This document shows positions 42,306-51,231 of a DNA stretch of 64,000 nucleotides, in pieces. Numbering within the stretch: the stretch's first letter is position 1; every line of letters begins with the position of its first letter. A program made the translations under genes and the position numbers. The DNA is from Euglena gracilis (lineage: Eukaryota > Euglenida > Euglenophyceae > Euglenales): assembly GCA_039621445.1 (NCBI GenBank), contig CP154956.1, positions 50,269,302 through 50,333,301 of the forward strand. The letters are read 5' to 3'. The notes below the pieces were generated by a model. It was not told the DNA's origin and ran no database searches. It was given only the letters and a program-made list of their open reading frames with translations.

Positions 42306-43658
42306 AGCGTGACTGGGCGTGACTGGGCGTGACTGGGCGTGACTGGGCGTGACTGGGCGTGACTGGGCGTGACTGGGCGTGACTGGGTTTGGGATCCTGG
42401 ATGACCATAGGTGCTTGGCCGCAACCTTGGGCGTCCCCACCGTCATGCGGTGGTACACCCCCACGGTTTGCCTGGCAACCCCGAAAAACTTTGCCACATC
42501 CTCCCGTGGCAAATCGGAGTTGGCCAGGCGTGTCATCGTGGCACGCCTGGCCAAATCCTTGAAGGTAAGCTGGCGCCCCAAACAGCGGGAGACCCAGCTT
42601 GCCACGCCATGGAAAAAACCTTCGCCAATTGGGCCATTGCCCAGGCTTTTGGAGAACGCGCTGACAGTGCGGAAAAAAAAATCATTTTCCCCGGAGACAG
42701 AGCTGGAAGCTGCTGTCAACAAACCGCACTGGCGTTCAAAAGCCGCAATGGCGCAAACCGTGGGATCCGCAGAGGGGGCAATAATTTGTCTGAACAAATG
42801 GGCGTCGTGGGCCATGTCGGCTGGCATGTTTTTCATGGACCCGACCACGAACTTGAGAGTTTTCTGCCCATCTGTTGTCACAACTTGCAGGGATTTGGTT
42901 GTGAGACGACAAAGAACTTCCGCACGCAGACCCGTCCGGAAACCAAAAACCAGCAAATTGTACCTTTGCATTTCCAGGACGCTGTTTGGGTTGTACTGCG
43001 TGCTGAGAGACAAAAGTTCTGCCTCCGTCAGAATCCCTGTGTCGGTCCTTTGGGCAGCTTGCACAGCACGCACCCCTCGCTCACGTTTCAGCACTGGGGA
43101 GATAAATTCTTTCGTCAGCGGGAACTGCCGCTGCGACGAGGCGACCAGGGCGATGGCAGGGGCAGACTGGTTGTACGCACGCATGAGGGCGTTCACGTAT
43201 GTCCGCCAAGACTCTGCCGAAGTTTCCTTGGGTGAGAAACTTTGTCTGGCCCGTTGATCGTTGCAAAGTTGCACCCCAGGCTGTGTATCAAAAAGATACA
43301 CAGCCTGGATGACACGCCGTCCCCATGCCCGCAGCAATTCGTCCAACGAGCCATACACTACAGCCTTTTGCTCACAAAAATCAACAAACCCCAAAAAATT
43401 TGTAATGCTGGCTCGTTGAACGTTCTGGGCACCACTTAATTTCTTGGGAGGCGAGGCAAACAACGGACCATTCACCGGATCATCGCCCTCGTTTTTTCCA
43501 CCAGCCGATAAGTTACGAATCACTGCGACGAAATCCTCCAAAGGGGGGGGGGGGGGCTCAAACTGGCCTCCATCACTAGGCTGGCACGGCGGGCCATGAA
43601 GGGACTGCGGAACCGCAGAGGAATTCACGCACGGAAACAGCACGCACAGGAGAACCAC
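42267..43658 (-). CDS. Tyrosine recombinase (transposon integrase)
   Basis: A single minus-strand frame of 463 residues. Residues about 85-170 form the helical core-binding domain (NFLGFVDFCEQ, LFDTQPG, TYVNALMRAYNQ). The catalytic domain begins near 205. The first Arg is R245 in GFRTGLRAEVL. The second Arg is R371 in FKDLARRATMTRLANSD, with the usual His of H-x-x-R replaced by Asp. The late His is Val (FFGVARQT). The nucleophile candidate is Y402 in VGVYHRM. His loss with retained Arg-Arg-Tyr is tolerated in some eukaryotic recombinase transposons, so activity is possible but unproven. The last 40 residues come from the (TGACTGGGCG)n repeat and read as SHAQSRPVTP repeats. Role in the family: cutting and rejoining the element's ends. 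The start at 43658 is the first ATG; the extreme N-terminus is hydrophobic and may not be translated. Confidence 0.8.
   Translation of the reverse strand: MVLLCVLFPCVNSSAVPQSLHGPPCQPSDGGQFEPPPPPLEDFVAVIRNLSAGGKNEGDDPVNGPLFASPPKKLSGAQNVQRASITNFLGFVDFCEQKAVVYGSLDELLRAWGRRVIQAVYLFDTQPGVQLCNDQRARQSFSPKETSAESWRTYVNALMRAYNQSAPAIALVASSQRQFPLTKEFISPVLKRERGVRAVQAAQRTDTGILTEAELLSLSTQYNPNSVLEMQRYNLLVFGFRTGLRAEVLCRLTTKSLQVVTTDGQKTLKFVVGSMKNMPADMAHDAHLFRQIIAPSADPTVCAIAAFERQCGLLTAASSSVSGENDFFFRTVSAFSKSLGNGPIGEGFFHGVASWVSRCLGRQLTFKDLARRATMTRLANSDLPREDVAKFFGVARQTVGVYHRMTVGTPKVAAKHLWSSRIPNPVTPSHAQSRPVTPSHAQSRPVTPSHAKRNPSHPSFKQT
42306..42388 (+). repeat. 10-bp tandem repeat inside the recombinase 3' coding region
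   Basis: About eight TGACTGGGCG units. On the minus strand they encode the repetitive tail of the recombinase. Three decamers make 30 nt, giving a ten-residue peptide period. Confidence 0.95.
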
Positions 43659-43686
43659 CTCTGACTGACGACCAGAATCTGCTTAG

Positions 43687-43880
43687 GTCAGTCGATTTCC
43701 ATTCCAGCTGAAATTGTTTATGTCAGTCGATTTCCATTCAGGCGCCCGTTTATGTCAGTCGATTTCCATTCAGGCGCCCGTTTATGTCAGTCGATTTCCA
43801 TTCAGGCGCCCGTTTACGTTAGTCGATTTCCATTCAGGCGCCCGTTAGTGTCAGTCGATTTCCATTCAGGCGCCCGTTAA
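43687..43880 (+). repeat. Subterminal tandem array, right, six units
   Basis: Same unit and orientation as 40018-40166. The first unit is separated from the rest by gctgaaattgtttatgtc, a word also found at the start of the left array. Confidence 0.9.
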
Positions 43881-43977
43881 TGGGCCAAAAACCACTTTTT
43901 TGACCATATTTCCGTCCAGGCGGTTCGGTCGAATGAATATCAAGACAGGCGTCGGGCCCAGACAAAATAGGTTTTAG

Positions 43978-44081
43978 AAAAATCGACCGACACTAACAGA
44001 TTCAGCAGGGGCGCCGGGCGGCTCGCTTCGCTCGCTCGCGCCCGGCGCCCCTGCTGAATCTGTTAGTGTCGGTCGATTTTT
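43978..44081. repeat. Perfect 43-bp inverted repeat, 18-nt loop
   Basis: Arms 43978-44020 and 44039-44081 are exact complements. The outer part (aaaaatcgaccgacactaac) is an inverted relative of the subterminal array unit of the adjacent recombinase element; the inner part is gcaggggcgccgggcg. The loop is gctcgcttcgctcgctcg. It starts two bases after the element's right terminus. Confidence 0.95.
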
Positions 44082-44742
44082 GTATAGAAACAGTTTTTCT
44101 TCACAAAAAGGCAAAAAAAAAGTGTTATTTTTTTGCAGAAATGTGAAAAATGACCCCATTTCGGTGTTTTCAACACCAATTCCAATCGGACATATTAGCT
44201 TTTCTTGTTTCTGCTGCTCAACTTTGGTAAGCTGTCCACAAGAAAAGCACAATCCAATTTCACGCTGGAAAATATTTTTGTTTGACATTGGTCGGAGGTG
44301 TGTGTGTCAAATAATACGGTATAGTTGTTAAAAGTGGCCAGCGAGTCAGCGAAGGTGCCGGTGAAACGCACCGGCAACTTCCTGATTTGCTTCAGTCTGC
44401 CTTGGTGACTCTCAGAATGAAGCAAAAATTCATCAGCGGGTGCGGAGAGAAATGGTCTGTGATCCATGTTTGAATTTCTCATTATATATTTCATGAACAA
44501 AATAGGAAGGGACCAATAAATCGTTAATCGTCCGAGACACCCCAATTAATCGCGATTAATTGCTTCCCTGCTCAAAATGATCAATTGACACAACCCTACC
44601 CAATTTGCAAAAATGTTTTTTGGAGATGTTTTTTTCCACCAGGGTACCGACCTGGGTGAGGACCGGGTATGAAAAGGAAGCCTGTGAAGGTTGAACTCCA
44701 AACCGAAAGTTGCTTCAAGCATTTGGTGGGAATATTTGAGCG
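44082..44742. other. No supported gene
   Basis: A minus-strand frame (44195-44545) is open but has no recognisable motif. Confidence 0.4.
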
Positions 44743-45234
44743 ATGAGAACCCATCCTTTGTTTTCAGGGCTCAATGCTCAGAATTCATGGAAGCCTGTTT
44801 TGATTTCAGAACCACCGAAGTTTTCATATGATGCAAGCGCAGCACAGCCCATCTCCAATGCTGATCCAAATGCCTCAGTGCAAGAGGCTCCGTCAAACTA
44901 CACACTTCCGATTTCTGCTTTGCCTCCTTTGGGTTCTTTGCTTCATTCCCAATTCAACCGACCCAGCAGGGGCTCTGCCTGATTGCATTGCATTTCACCC
45001 TTAAGCATGTCGATTCCCCTTAACCACCTTGATTCAGGCGATGACCCATTCAATCCTGAATTCATGCAGGGCTCTTTTCCCGTGAATTGGCTCCCAAACA
45101 GGGCATCGCTTAAGACCCCCCCCCCTCCCTTGTCCAGCCGCCCAAAGGCCAATTGGAAGGTGTCCAATGGGTCCAAAATGGGTCCAAATGACTGCAATGG
45201 GTCCAAAATGGGTCGAAATGACTGCAAGCTATAG
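44743..45234 (+). pseudogene. Unknown frame with one in-frame TGA
   Basis: Two consecutive plus-strand frames, 44743-44982 and 44983-45234, are in the same register and separated only by a TGA at 44980-44982. Together they give about 160 residues rich in Ser, Pro, Asn and Leu (NYTLPISALPPLGSLLHSQF, then MSIPLNHLDSGDDPFNPEF). A ttttcag acceptor-like site precedes the start region near 44767. The last 25 codons run into a C run and a gggtccaaaatgg repeat, so the true end is earlier. No family recognised. It could be an exon of a regulatory protein; the TGA could be a mutation or a sequencing error. Confidence 0.3.
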
Positions 45235-45999
45235 TTTTGTGTTGCAAAGTTGATTATTGATTCCATCATTGGGGCTGACTTTTTTCCCTGCTTCCCCCCC
45301 TTTTCCTTTAGTTTGAGCTTTTCTGGGTTCGGGTTAGCCCAGCTTGGGTCCAGTGAGTTAGTTCAAATTCCAGCCTCTGTATCTCCCCAATGGTGGTTGT
45401 AAAGCGGCGTCCAGCTCCTGACCACTGTGGACACATTTCCATCAAAAAGTGAAGTTGCACAAGAAGTTACGGCCCAAAAAACTGAAGCAGAGGTGTTTCC
45501 CAAACAAGTGCCTCTACAAATGGGAATGTATCATCTTGAGAATTCCACTTGAAAAGAGGGAAAACCCCAAAAGTGATTTCAACAGAAACCACCCTTTCAT
45601 TCCTGTTTCCGCTGCGAATTTCAAAAATTTCAGAAATAATCGGATTTTGGACCCAACTTTTTCAAAATTTTTATTTGGGATTTTTGGGTTGCATTTTTCC
45701 TGATGAGCATGTTCCCAATATTAAATCAAAAAAAATTGCATCAAAACGACGACATCAAACTTTTGATAATTTGCATTTTTGCACACTTGCGTTTTTTGCA
45801 AAATCCAGTGGGTTTTTTTTTTTGTGTGCTTTTCATTTTGGGGGGAAGCGACTGGGGGGTGATCGTTATGGTGGGTGCCTTTTTCCAGGTATTTTCTGGT
45901 GTCTGGGCAACTTCCGTCCCATGTTTTCACCCATGTTTTCATGCTGCTTGCTTTGCTGTGCGCCGCACCCATGACGACAGTTCGGGTCCCTGTTGGTGT
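45235..45999. other. No supported gene
   Basis: A/T-rich DNA with a few open frames lacking motifs. Confidence 0.4.
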
Positions 46000-46190
46000 C
46001 GGTCAATACTGAGAACAACGACCACCCAGCAAACGTAGATGCATGCAACCTTAAAAAATGGCCCTGACCTGCAACCTGCGACGGGGGGAGGGGGGCGTCA
46101 GACCCCCCTAACCCAACCTGCGACTGGGGGGAGGTCATTGCAGTGAGGTGGTCGAACGACAAAGGGGGGGGAAGGTAATTTTGAGCTCTC
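46000..46190. repeat. R3-family fragment (gcaggttgcaggt repeats)
   Basis: It shares ttggtgtcggtcaatactg, gaacaacgaccacc and inverted acctgcaacctgcgac words with 37540-37640. The right end gaacgacaaagggggggg matches the terminus of that family. Relatives are at 48565-48645 and 49204-49614. Confidence 0.6.
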
Positions 46191-46547
46191 TGAAATACCC
46201 CCCATCTTAAATCGGAATTCAAATAAACTATGTCTTGGCTATAATTCTTTGGGAACAAGGATGTCGCTGCCAAAAATGGTTTTGCGATGTCCACATGTCA
46301 TTCTGGGGCAGGGATTTTTTTAAAGGTGGGCCATGGGGGGGCCCGGACCCCCCTCCCCCCGGGGTCCGGAAACCAAAAATGAAGCGCTTTATTTTCGGTC
46401 TCATTTCTTTTGGTTACCCATTTTGGAGATATTTTGAAGTTTAATTTTTTCGATTTTTTCCTCCCCCGAAATAGCCTGAAAACGGCTAAAAAAAGTCAAA
46501 ACACACACAAGAAAAACAGCACAAAATGGGCAATATCAGGGGGCGTG
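46191..46547. other. No gene seen
   Basis: Short frames only. Confidence 0.4.
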
Positions 46548-46611
46548 CAACTGGCCCTGGCGGCCTAGGCCCCTAGGACCCTATCGCCTCATAGACTGCC
46601 AGGGCCAGTTG
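46548..46611. repeat. 14-bp perfect inverted repeat
   Basis: caactggccctggc (46548-46561) and gccagggccagttg (46598-46611) enclose a 36-nt loop containing cctaggcccctagg. Confidence 0.85.
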
Positions 46612-46839
46612 CGCTGCCGTCCGGGCCGGGCTGCCAGGCCGCCATCGCCAGAGGCCGGGCTGGGCCGCTTCCTCCATTTTGCCATATTGAGCTGGGCTGG
46701 GCCCGGCCAAGGTCCGCCCTGGCAGCCACTAAGACCCAGAGGCCCACTGGCTGGCCATTTTGCTACAAAAAAAATTTGGCAACAGTCCCCAACGTTTTGG
46801 TAGCTTAATTTTGAAGGTTTGGACAGAAGTTTTTTCTTA

Positions 46840-47102
46840 CTCCCATCTTTTTTTGGTGCAGAACGATGTCTGTTTCACAAATAATGAAACAGTGCAAGTT
46901 TTGAATTATAATACAAACAACACATGTTTTTAAACATTTTTAGTAATAGTGTGTATATATATATATAATATAGAAGTTGACACACATAGAAATTGAAATT
47001 AATAAATATATATTTAGTAAAAAAGTACTGATATAATATGTAATTGTTAATAATAACTATTCTGACCATTTTAAATCATATTATAAATGAAATTGAGTAA
47101 CT
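46840..47102. other. A/T-rich island, no gene
   Basis: Strongly A/T-rich, with a (TA) run near 46955-46965. The neighbouring 47640-47860 is similar and includes a longer (TA)n run at 47806-47830. Base composition contrasts sharply with the GC-rich insert between them. Confidence 0.7.
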
Positions 47103-47634
47103 CCCCCCCAAATAGTATTGCACCCGCAGCTCTATTGGACGCCTCCGGCGGCGGGGGGTGCAGCACTGTTTGGACCCGCCGCACTATTGGACTGGGTGCC
47201 TCTTAGTCCCGGCCTATCACCACAGGCACCGCCGCTGGCCGGGCCGGGCCGCCGGGCTGCCGGGCCGTCGGCCGGTCCGGGCCGGGCCGCCGGCTGGGCC
47301 GGGCCGCCGGTGGCAGGCCGGGCCGCGCCTGGGTGGTCTCCCAAAGAGCTCAGCTCTACGTCACACCCTGGTCGCTGAGTGCTGCACCCCCCCAAATCAC
47401 AGCAATGTGAAATGCGCAGAAGCTGGTGCAGCCTACTGCATGCACCTTTTTCAATCAGAGAGGGGAAAGGGGGCAAATTCGCACCCGAACAACTCACAGA
47501 AGTCGCCCGAAGATGAACCACACGACCTCACTAGCCTCAGAGAAGGGCATTGAGTAGGCAAACAGGTTCATCCGGCCGGCGCAGTACTATTTGGACCCGC
47601 AGCTCTATTGGCCCCGCAGCACTATTAGGGGGGG
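47103..47634. mobile_element. GC-rich element with inverted ends in an A/T island
   Basis: Left end cccccccaaatagtattgc; right end read inward ccccccctaatagtgctgc. cccgcagctctattgg occurs near both ends as a direct repeat (47123 and 47596). The interior has gccgggccgccgg repeats at 47230-47330. No clear target duplication. It could be a MITE. Confidence 0.5.
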
Positions 47635-47640
47635 ATTTAT

Positions 47641-47803
47641 GATAAAATATATGAATATGATAAAATTGAATATGATAAAAACAAAATATGATAGAAAAGA
47701 GAATATGTTACTGGTAAATAGGTGATTTTTTTTATGAAAGATGATAATAAATTTTTTATTATTTACAGAAGTATTTTTTTTAATTAATTAGTTATATCAA
47801 ATG

Positions 47804-47834
<31 letters not shown>

Positions 47835-48560
47835 GGTGTTTGGGTGTGGTTAGTGTATTCTTTTCAGTATTTAGTTTCCCCAAAGGGGAAAACAAACACG
47901 GAGAAGAGGAATTGATCTCAGCTTTGCCTTTTGATCTCTGCCATCTTCACCCAAATGGCTAAAAACAATGCCAAAATCAAATTGAATTTCACCAGGCGAC
48001 AGCATCATCTTTCAAAAAGAATGACTTCTTGTTGCGAAATCCCGCAAAATGGTATGGATTTAACAAAAATACAAAAAAACCGGGAGCCCTTCTGGCAGTG
48101 CAAATAAAACTTTTAATATTTGTTCAACGTTTTTTTCTGAAAAAGTTTCACTGCCGTAAATTCTTGCTGTTCAGAATTCCTCTATGGGAATGAATTAAGA
48201 TTTGTTGAGTTTATTATGGTTTTGATCCAGTTTGCATGAACTTTGCATGCTTTTTTGGATGTACATTTGTTATAACTGAATAAGTAAAGGTTTGTACACA
48301 TTATGATACAGTTTTCGGGACAAATATGACAAAAAATTATGGTTTTCAGAACCTCCACCTAACCTTAAAATGGCCCAAAATGGCCTTAAATGGCCTAAAA
48401 TGGGGAATTTTTTGGGCTTGACTATAGGTGCCTGCCCATGATGAGCACTTTTCTGCTGGAGAGGATTGTGCAAAATTTTTATCTCCTCTGGGAAAGTTTT
48501 CAGCTTACAATGTCATAGTTCATGCAGCAGGGTGCATGTTTTTTTGGACAATCATTTGGC
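47641..48560. other. No gene; A/T-rich, (TA)n microsatellite
   Basis: (TA)n at about 47806-47830. The rest is A/T-rich with ggcccaaaatggcctaaaatg near-repeats at 48370-48410. Confidence 0.55.
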
Positions 48561-48564
48561 AAGG

Positions 48565-48650
48565 CCCAGGTTGCAGGTTAGGGGGGTTTAACAACCCCCC
48601 GTCCCAGTCGCAGGTTGCAGGTACGACAAAGGGGGGGGGGAGGTAGATCC
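48565..48650. repeat. R3-family fragment
   Basis: caggttgcaggttaggggg and gtcgcaggttgcaggtacga followed by caaaggggggggggaggta, matching the right ends of the copies near 38.0 and 46.2 kb. Confidence 0.6.
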
Positions 48651-49201
48651 GCCAACTACCAATTACCAATTGGTAGTTGTTACCAATTGCGGGCCATTGC
48701 CATAAATCAGAGCGTATTGGGTGGTTTCAGTGCCAACAATGTGGGACGTTTCCACCGTGCAGTTCAATCAGCTTTGTACACCCCCCGTACAACACATTTT
48801 CAGACGTGTGAACTTTTCCTCAAAGACCCCAATCGCGCGACCAACATGCACACAACCGGCCCACAAAAACCCAGGAAGAGAGGTGATTCTTCACGCAGGT
48901 GTCATGCGCATGCGCGCGCATTCGGCACCCCCAAAACCCTGCCAACAAACGCGAAGCATGGAGGCATCCACTGTCTCCAGGAGCAGCACTTGACATTGGC
49001 CACAGGGGTCTTTCACACAGTGTGTACCTGTGCGAGCTCAGGTGCACACGGTTCGGCGCTGAATGTGGGCCCATCTCGCTCAGGCGCATTTTAAAAAAAA
49101 TCCGGGAATGGGTGGGCTCCTGGTGATTATCCGCGGTTTTCATCACCTACCCAGGGGGGGTGTTTTCCCCCCTTTCCCCCCCCGGTGGTAAGCTTCGGTC
49201 T
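48651..49201. other. No supported gene
   Basis: A plus-strand frame (48615-49094) is open with normal composition in 48720-49050 but without a motif I recognise. Confidence 0.35.
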
Positions 49202-49203
49202 TA

Positions 49204-49614
49204 CCCCCCCCCCCTAGTCGTACGACCACCCCTCATTTATGACCACCCCCCGGTCACAGGTTGCAGGTCATGGGGGTGTTATGACCACCCCCCCCCCCCG
49301 GTCACAGGTTGCAGGTTGCGAAAAATTTAACCCCCAAAAATAAGTCCCCCCCCGGGCCGGTCCGAGCAAAAATCCATGAAATGGACCCCCCCCAAAATAA
49401 GGTCCCCCCTGCCGGCGCGAAGCGCCGGATTTTTGAAAAATGGGACATTTTGGGGGGTAAATCTGCCATTTTGGGACAGTTTTCACACACTTCTACGACC
49501 GCCCCCTCATCTATGACCACCCCCCGGTCACAGGTTGCAGGTTATGGGGGTGTTATGACCCCCCCCCCCCGGTCACAGGTTGCAGGAACCCGGTCATACG
49601 ACTAGGGGGGGGGG
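49204..49614. mobile_element. 411-bp MITE of family R3, TA target site
   Basis: Termini are a C run followed by tagtcgtacgacc and its inverse ggtcatacgacta plus a G run. TA flanks it at 49202-49203 and 49615-49616. ggtcacaggttgcaggt occurs four times inside, as two pairs flanking a middle of gtccccccc blocks. Confidence 0.85.
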
Positions 49615-49747
49615 TACTGGTTTCTGGGGTGGCGTTTTCAATCACCATGGACAGTCCGGGGGGTTGCTTTGATGAAATCCGAAAGTGCCTTCACGTCCCA
49701 TAGTGTTCTGATGTCTGTTACTCAACTATTAAAGTATGTTATAATTC

Positions 49748-50260
49748 TTGATAAACACAGCATTTGCACAAATTGCTTTCAGGAAAAGTGGCCAATCAGC
49801 CCAACAAAGGTTTTGGGTATGCCAAAAAGATCGTCTAATTAATTTTGTAGGGGGCACAGTTATTTGGGAGGTTGTTCACATCCCCAGGAAGCTCTTGAAG
49901 GAATTTCAGGCAAACATTTTTGCTTTTATTTGCGGTTTTTTTGTGTCGCATTTTTCGAGGGTCCATGTTGCTCCTCCCCCCCCGGGTCGACACCTCCCTT
50001 GCCCTCACCTGGGGGGAGGGGGAGGGACGACCCTCTCCACAAAGATGTTCCCGTACAGTCCTGCAAATGGGGCCCAGCCTCCTCCCTTCACCCCTGTGTA
50101 CGTTGAAAGAAACCCGCCGATGCCATTTGCAGAATTTCGCACAAAGTTTGGCGAAACTGTGAAGCCGTCTGATGCATTTGTTTGCTTGCGCATGCCAAGG
50201 GGCCAGTCGTCATCTCTTATTTCCCCATTAAGGCCCGAGGGAGACCTATGCTTTTTTTGA
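49748..50260 (+). CDS. Exon-like frames, unknown
   Basis: A plus-strand frame with two convincing-looking parts: 49748-49930 (QQRFWVCQKDRLINFVGG) and 50040-50255 (FTPVYVERNPPMPFAEFRTK, then KPSDAFVCLRMPRGQSSS). They are separated by C and G runs typical of introns or MITEs here, and a stop follows at 50258. It lies about 0.9 kb upstream of the first glutathione S-transferase exon on the same strand. I could not connect it to that gene, whose N-terminal beta-strand exon is still missing. Function unknown. Confidence 0.35.
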   Translation: MINTAFAQIAFRKSGQSAQQRFWVCQKDRLINFVGGTVIWEVVHIPRKLLKEFQANIFAFICGFFVSHFSRVHVAPPPPGRHLPCPHLGGGGGTTLSTKMFPYSPANGAQPPPFTPVYVERNPPMPFAEFRTKFGETVKPSDAFVCLRMPRGQSSSLISPLRPEGDLCFF

Positions 50261-50409
50261 TTCTAGTCTTTCATCTTGCTCCGTCTTTTTTCAAATGCAT
50301 ACTTTTTATACTTTTTATCTTGTTTTGCAGTTAACAAGCTAGAGTGCCACATAAGCCAACAGAGGCAGGTGCTTTTTTATGGTTGCCTCTAGGGCATTAG
50401 CTGGATTTA

Positions 50410-50781
50410 AACTCCCCCCAAATAATACCCCCAGATAATGCCCCCCCGGAGTATTCTTTTTTCCCCCGAAGTCCTGGCCCTATTATTTGGGGGGGGCACC
50501 CCCAAAAATTTTCGATATCTTTCTAAGTCCCATAGAAGCCAAAATGGCGCCTTTTGACCCTTTTGGGGTCATTTTTTGTACTTTCTTATGAAATTTACCA
50601 TTTTTTGGAGGTCAGATGATCTAGAAAAATCGATTTTTTTTCGTAACTTGTTGTCAGAGATTGTGATTTTTACCTACATTTTCAGGTCAAAATCTGGGCC
50701 TTTGGCTCAAAATCGGAGGGGGGGCATTAACCCGGTCGCTGAAGCCGGACCTGGGGGGGGGTATTATTTGGGGGGAGGGTT
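50410..50781. mobile_element. 372-bp MITE, TA target site
   Basis: Left end aactccccccaaataatac; right end gtattatttggggggaggg then tt. TA flanks it at 50408-50409 and 50782-50783. A second aataatgccccc-like word lies just inside the left end. Confidence 0.85.
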
Positions 50782-51136
50782 TACCACCGATTGCCAAAGT
50801 CAAGGCAAAACAACCCCAAGATGGTTGTTTTTCCTGGTCTTCGAATTGCACACTGTTCTCACCAACAAATTGTTCATTATTGTTCATTCATTTAATTCAA
50901 CCATTCCAAATTTCAATTTAATTTCAAATTGTTCAATTAATGTTTTCAAATCTCCATGGTCTCAGGTTTGAGTTTTCGAAACTGAGAAGTGGAAAATTCC
51001 AAGCCTCAACAGGTGGTCCTACATGATATGAGCATGGCAATGCAACAGAAAAGCAGCACCAGAAGGAAAAATCATGCATGACGCTGTTAATTCCGCCAAA
51101 ACTGCCAATCTCCTCAGCAGAGCAATGGTCTCGCAG
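50782..51136. other. No gene seen
   Basis: T/A-rich stretch before the first glutathione S-transferase exon. The missing 5' exon was not found here. Confidence 0.4.
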
Positions 51137-51231
51137 CAGCGTTTTTCCCTTTGCTGGTGGCAGAGGTCGGCAACATCGAGTATGAATGGAAGAAGATTGC
51201 CATGGAAGATTGGCCTGCTTTGAAACCCACA
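51137..51231 (+). CDS. Glutathione S-transferase exon A
   Basis: It follows a cgcag acceptor and ends at ccaca before gtcagg. It covers the second half of the beta-alpha-beta thioredoxin-like N-domain up to ALKPT. The downstream 51295-51452 sequence is also open (VGAEAHLIVALKGTKVTSAV) but does not fit the family, so I treat it as intron or an unrelated exon. Confidence 0.75.

Larger units (their letters stand above)
39943..43975 (-). mobile_element. Inverted-repeat tyrosine-recombinase transposon
   Basis: The terminal inverted repeats are 39943-39976 (34 bp) and 43940-43975 (36 bp), identical apart from a two-base indel and sharing ctgggcccgacgcctgtctt. Inside each end lies an array of about 30-bp units, gtcagtcgatttccattcag followed by gcgcccgtt, in the same orientation (40018-40166 and 43687-43880). 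Both arrays include the word gctgaaattgttt. The element carries a tyrosine recombinase (42399-43658) and a PHD-finger gene (40371-41602), both on the minus strand. Direct subterminal arrays resemble the split direct repeats of DIRS/PAT elements, but there is no reverse transcriptase. Cryptons, the known recombinase-only class, generally lack inverted termini. No target duplication was found. Confidence 0.7.

Noticed and set aside
42379-43257. Plus-strand frames of about 290 and 275 codons opposite the tyrosine recombinase
   Set aside because: They mirror the minus-strand gene, which has recombinase motifs and the expected length. The plus-strand translations have none.
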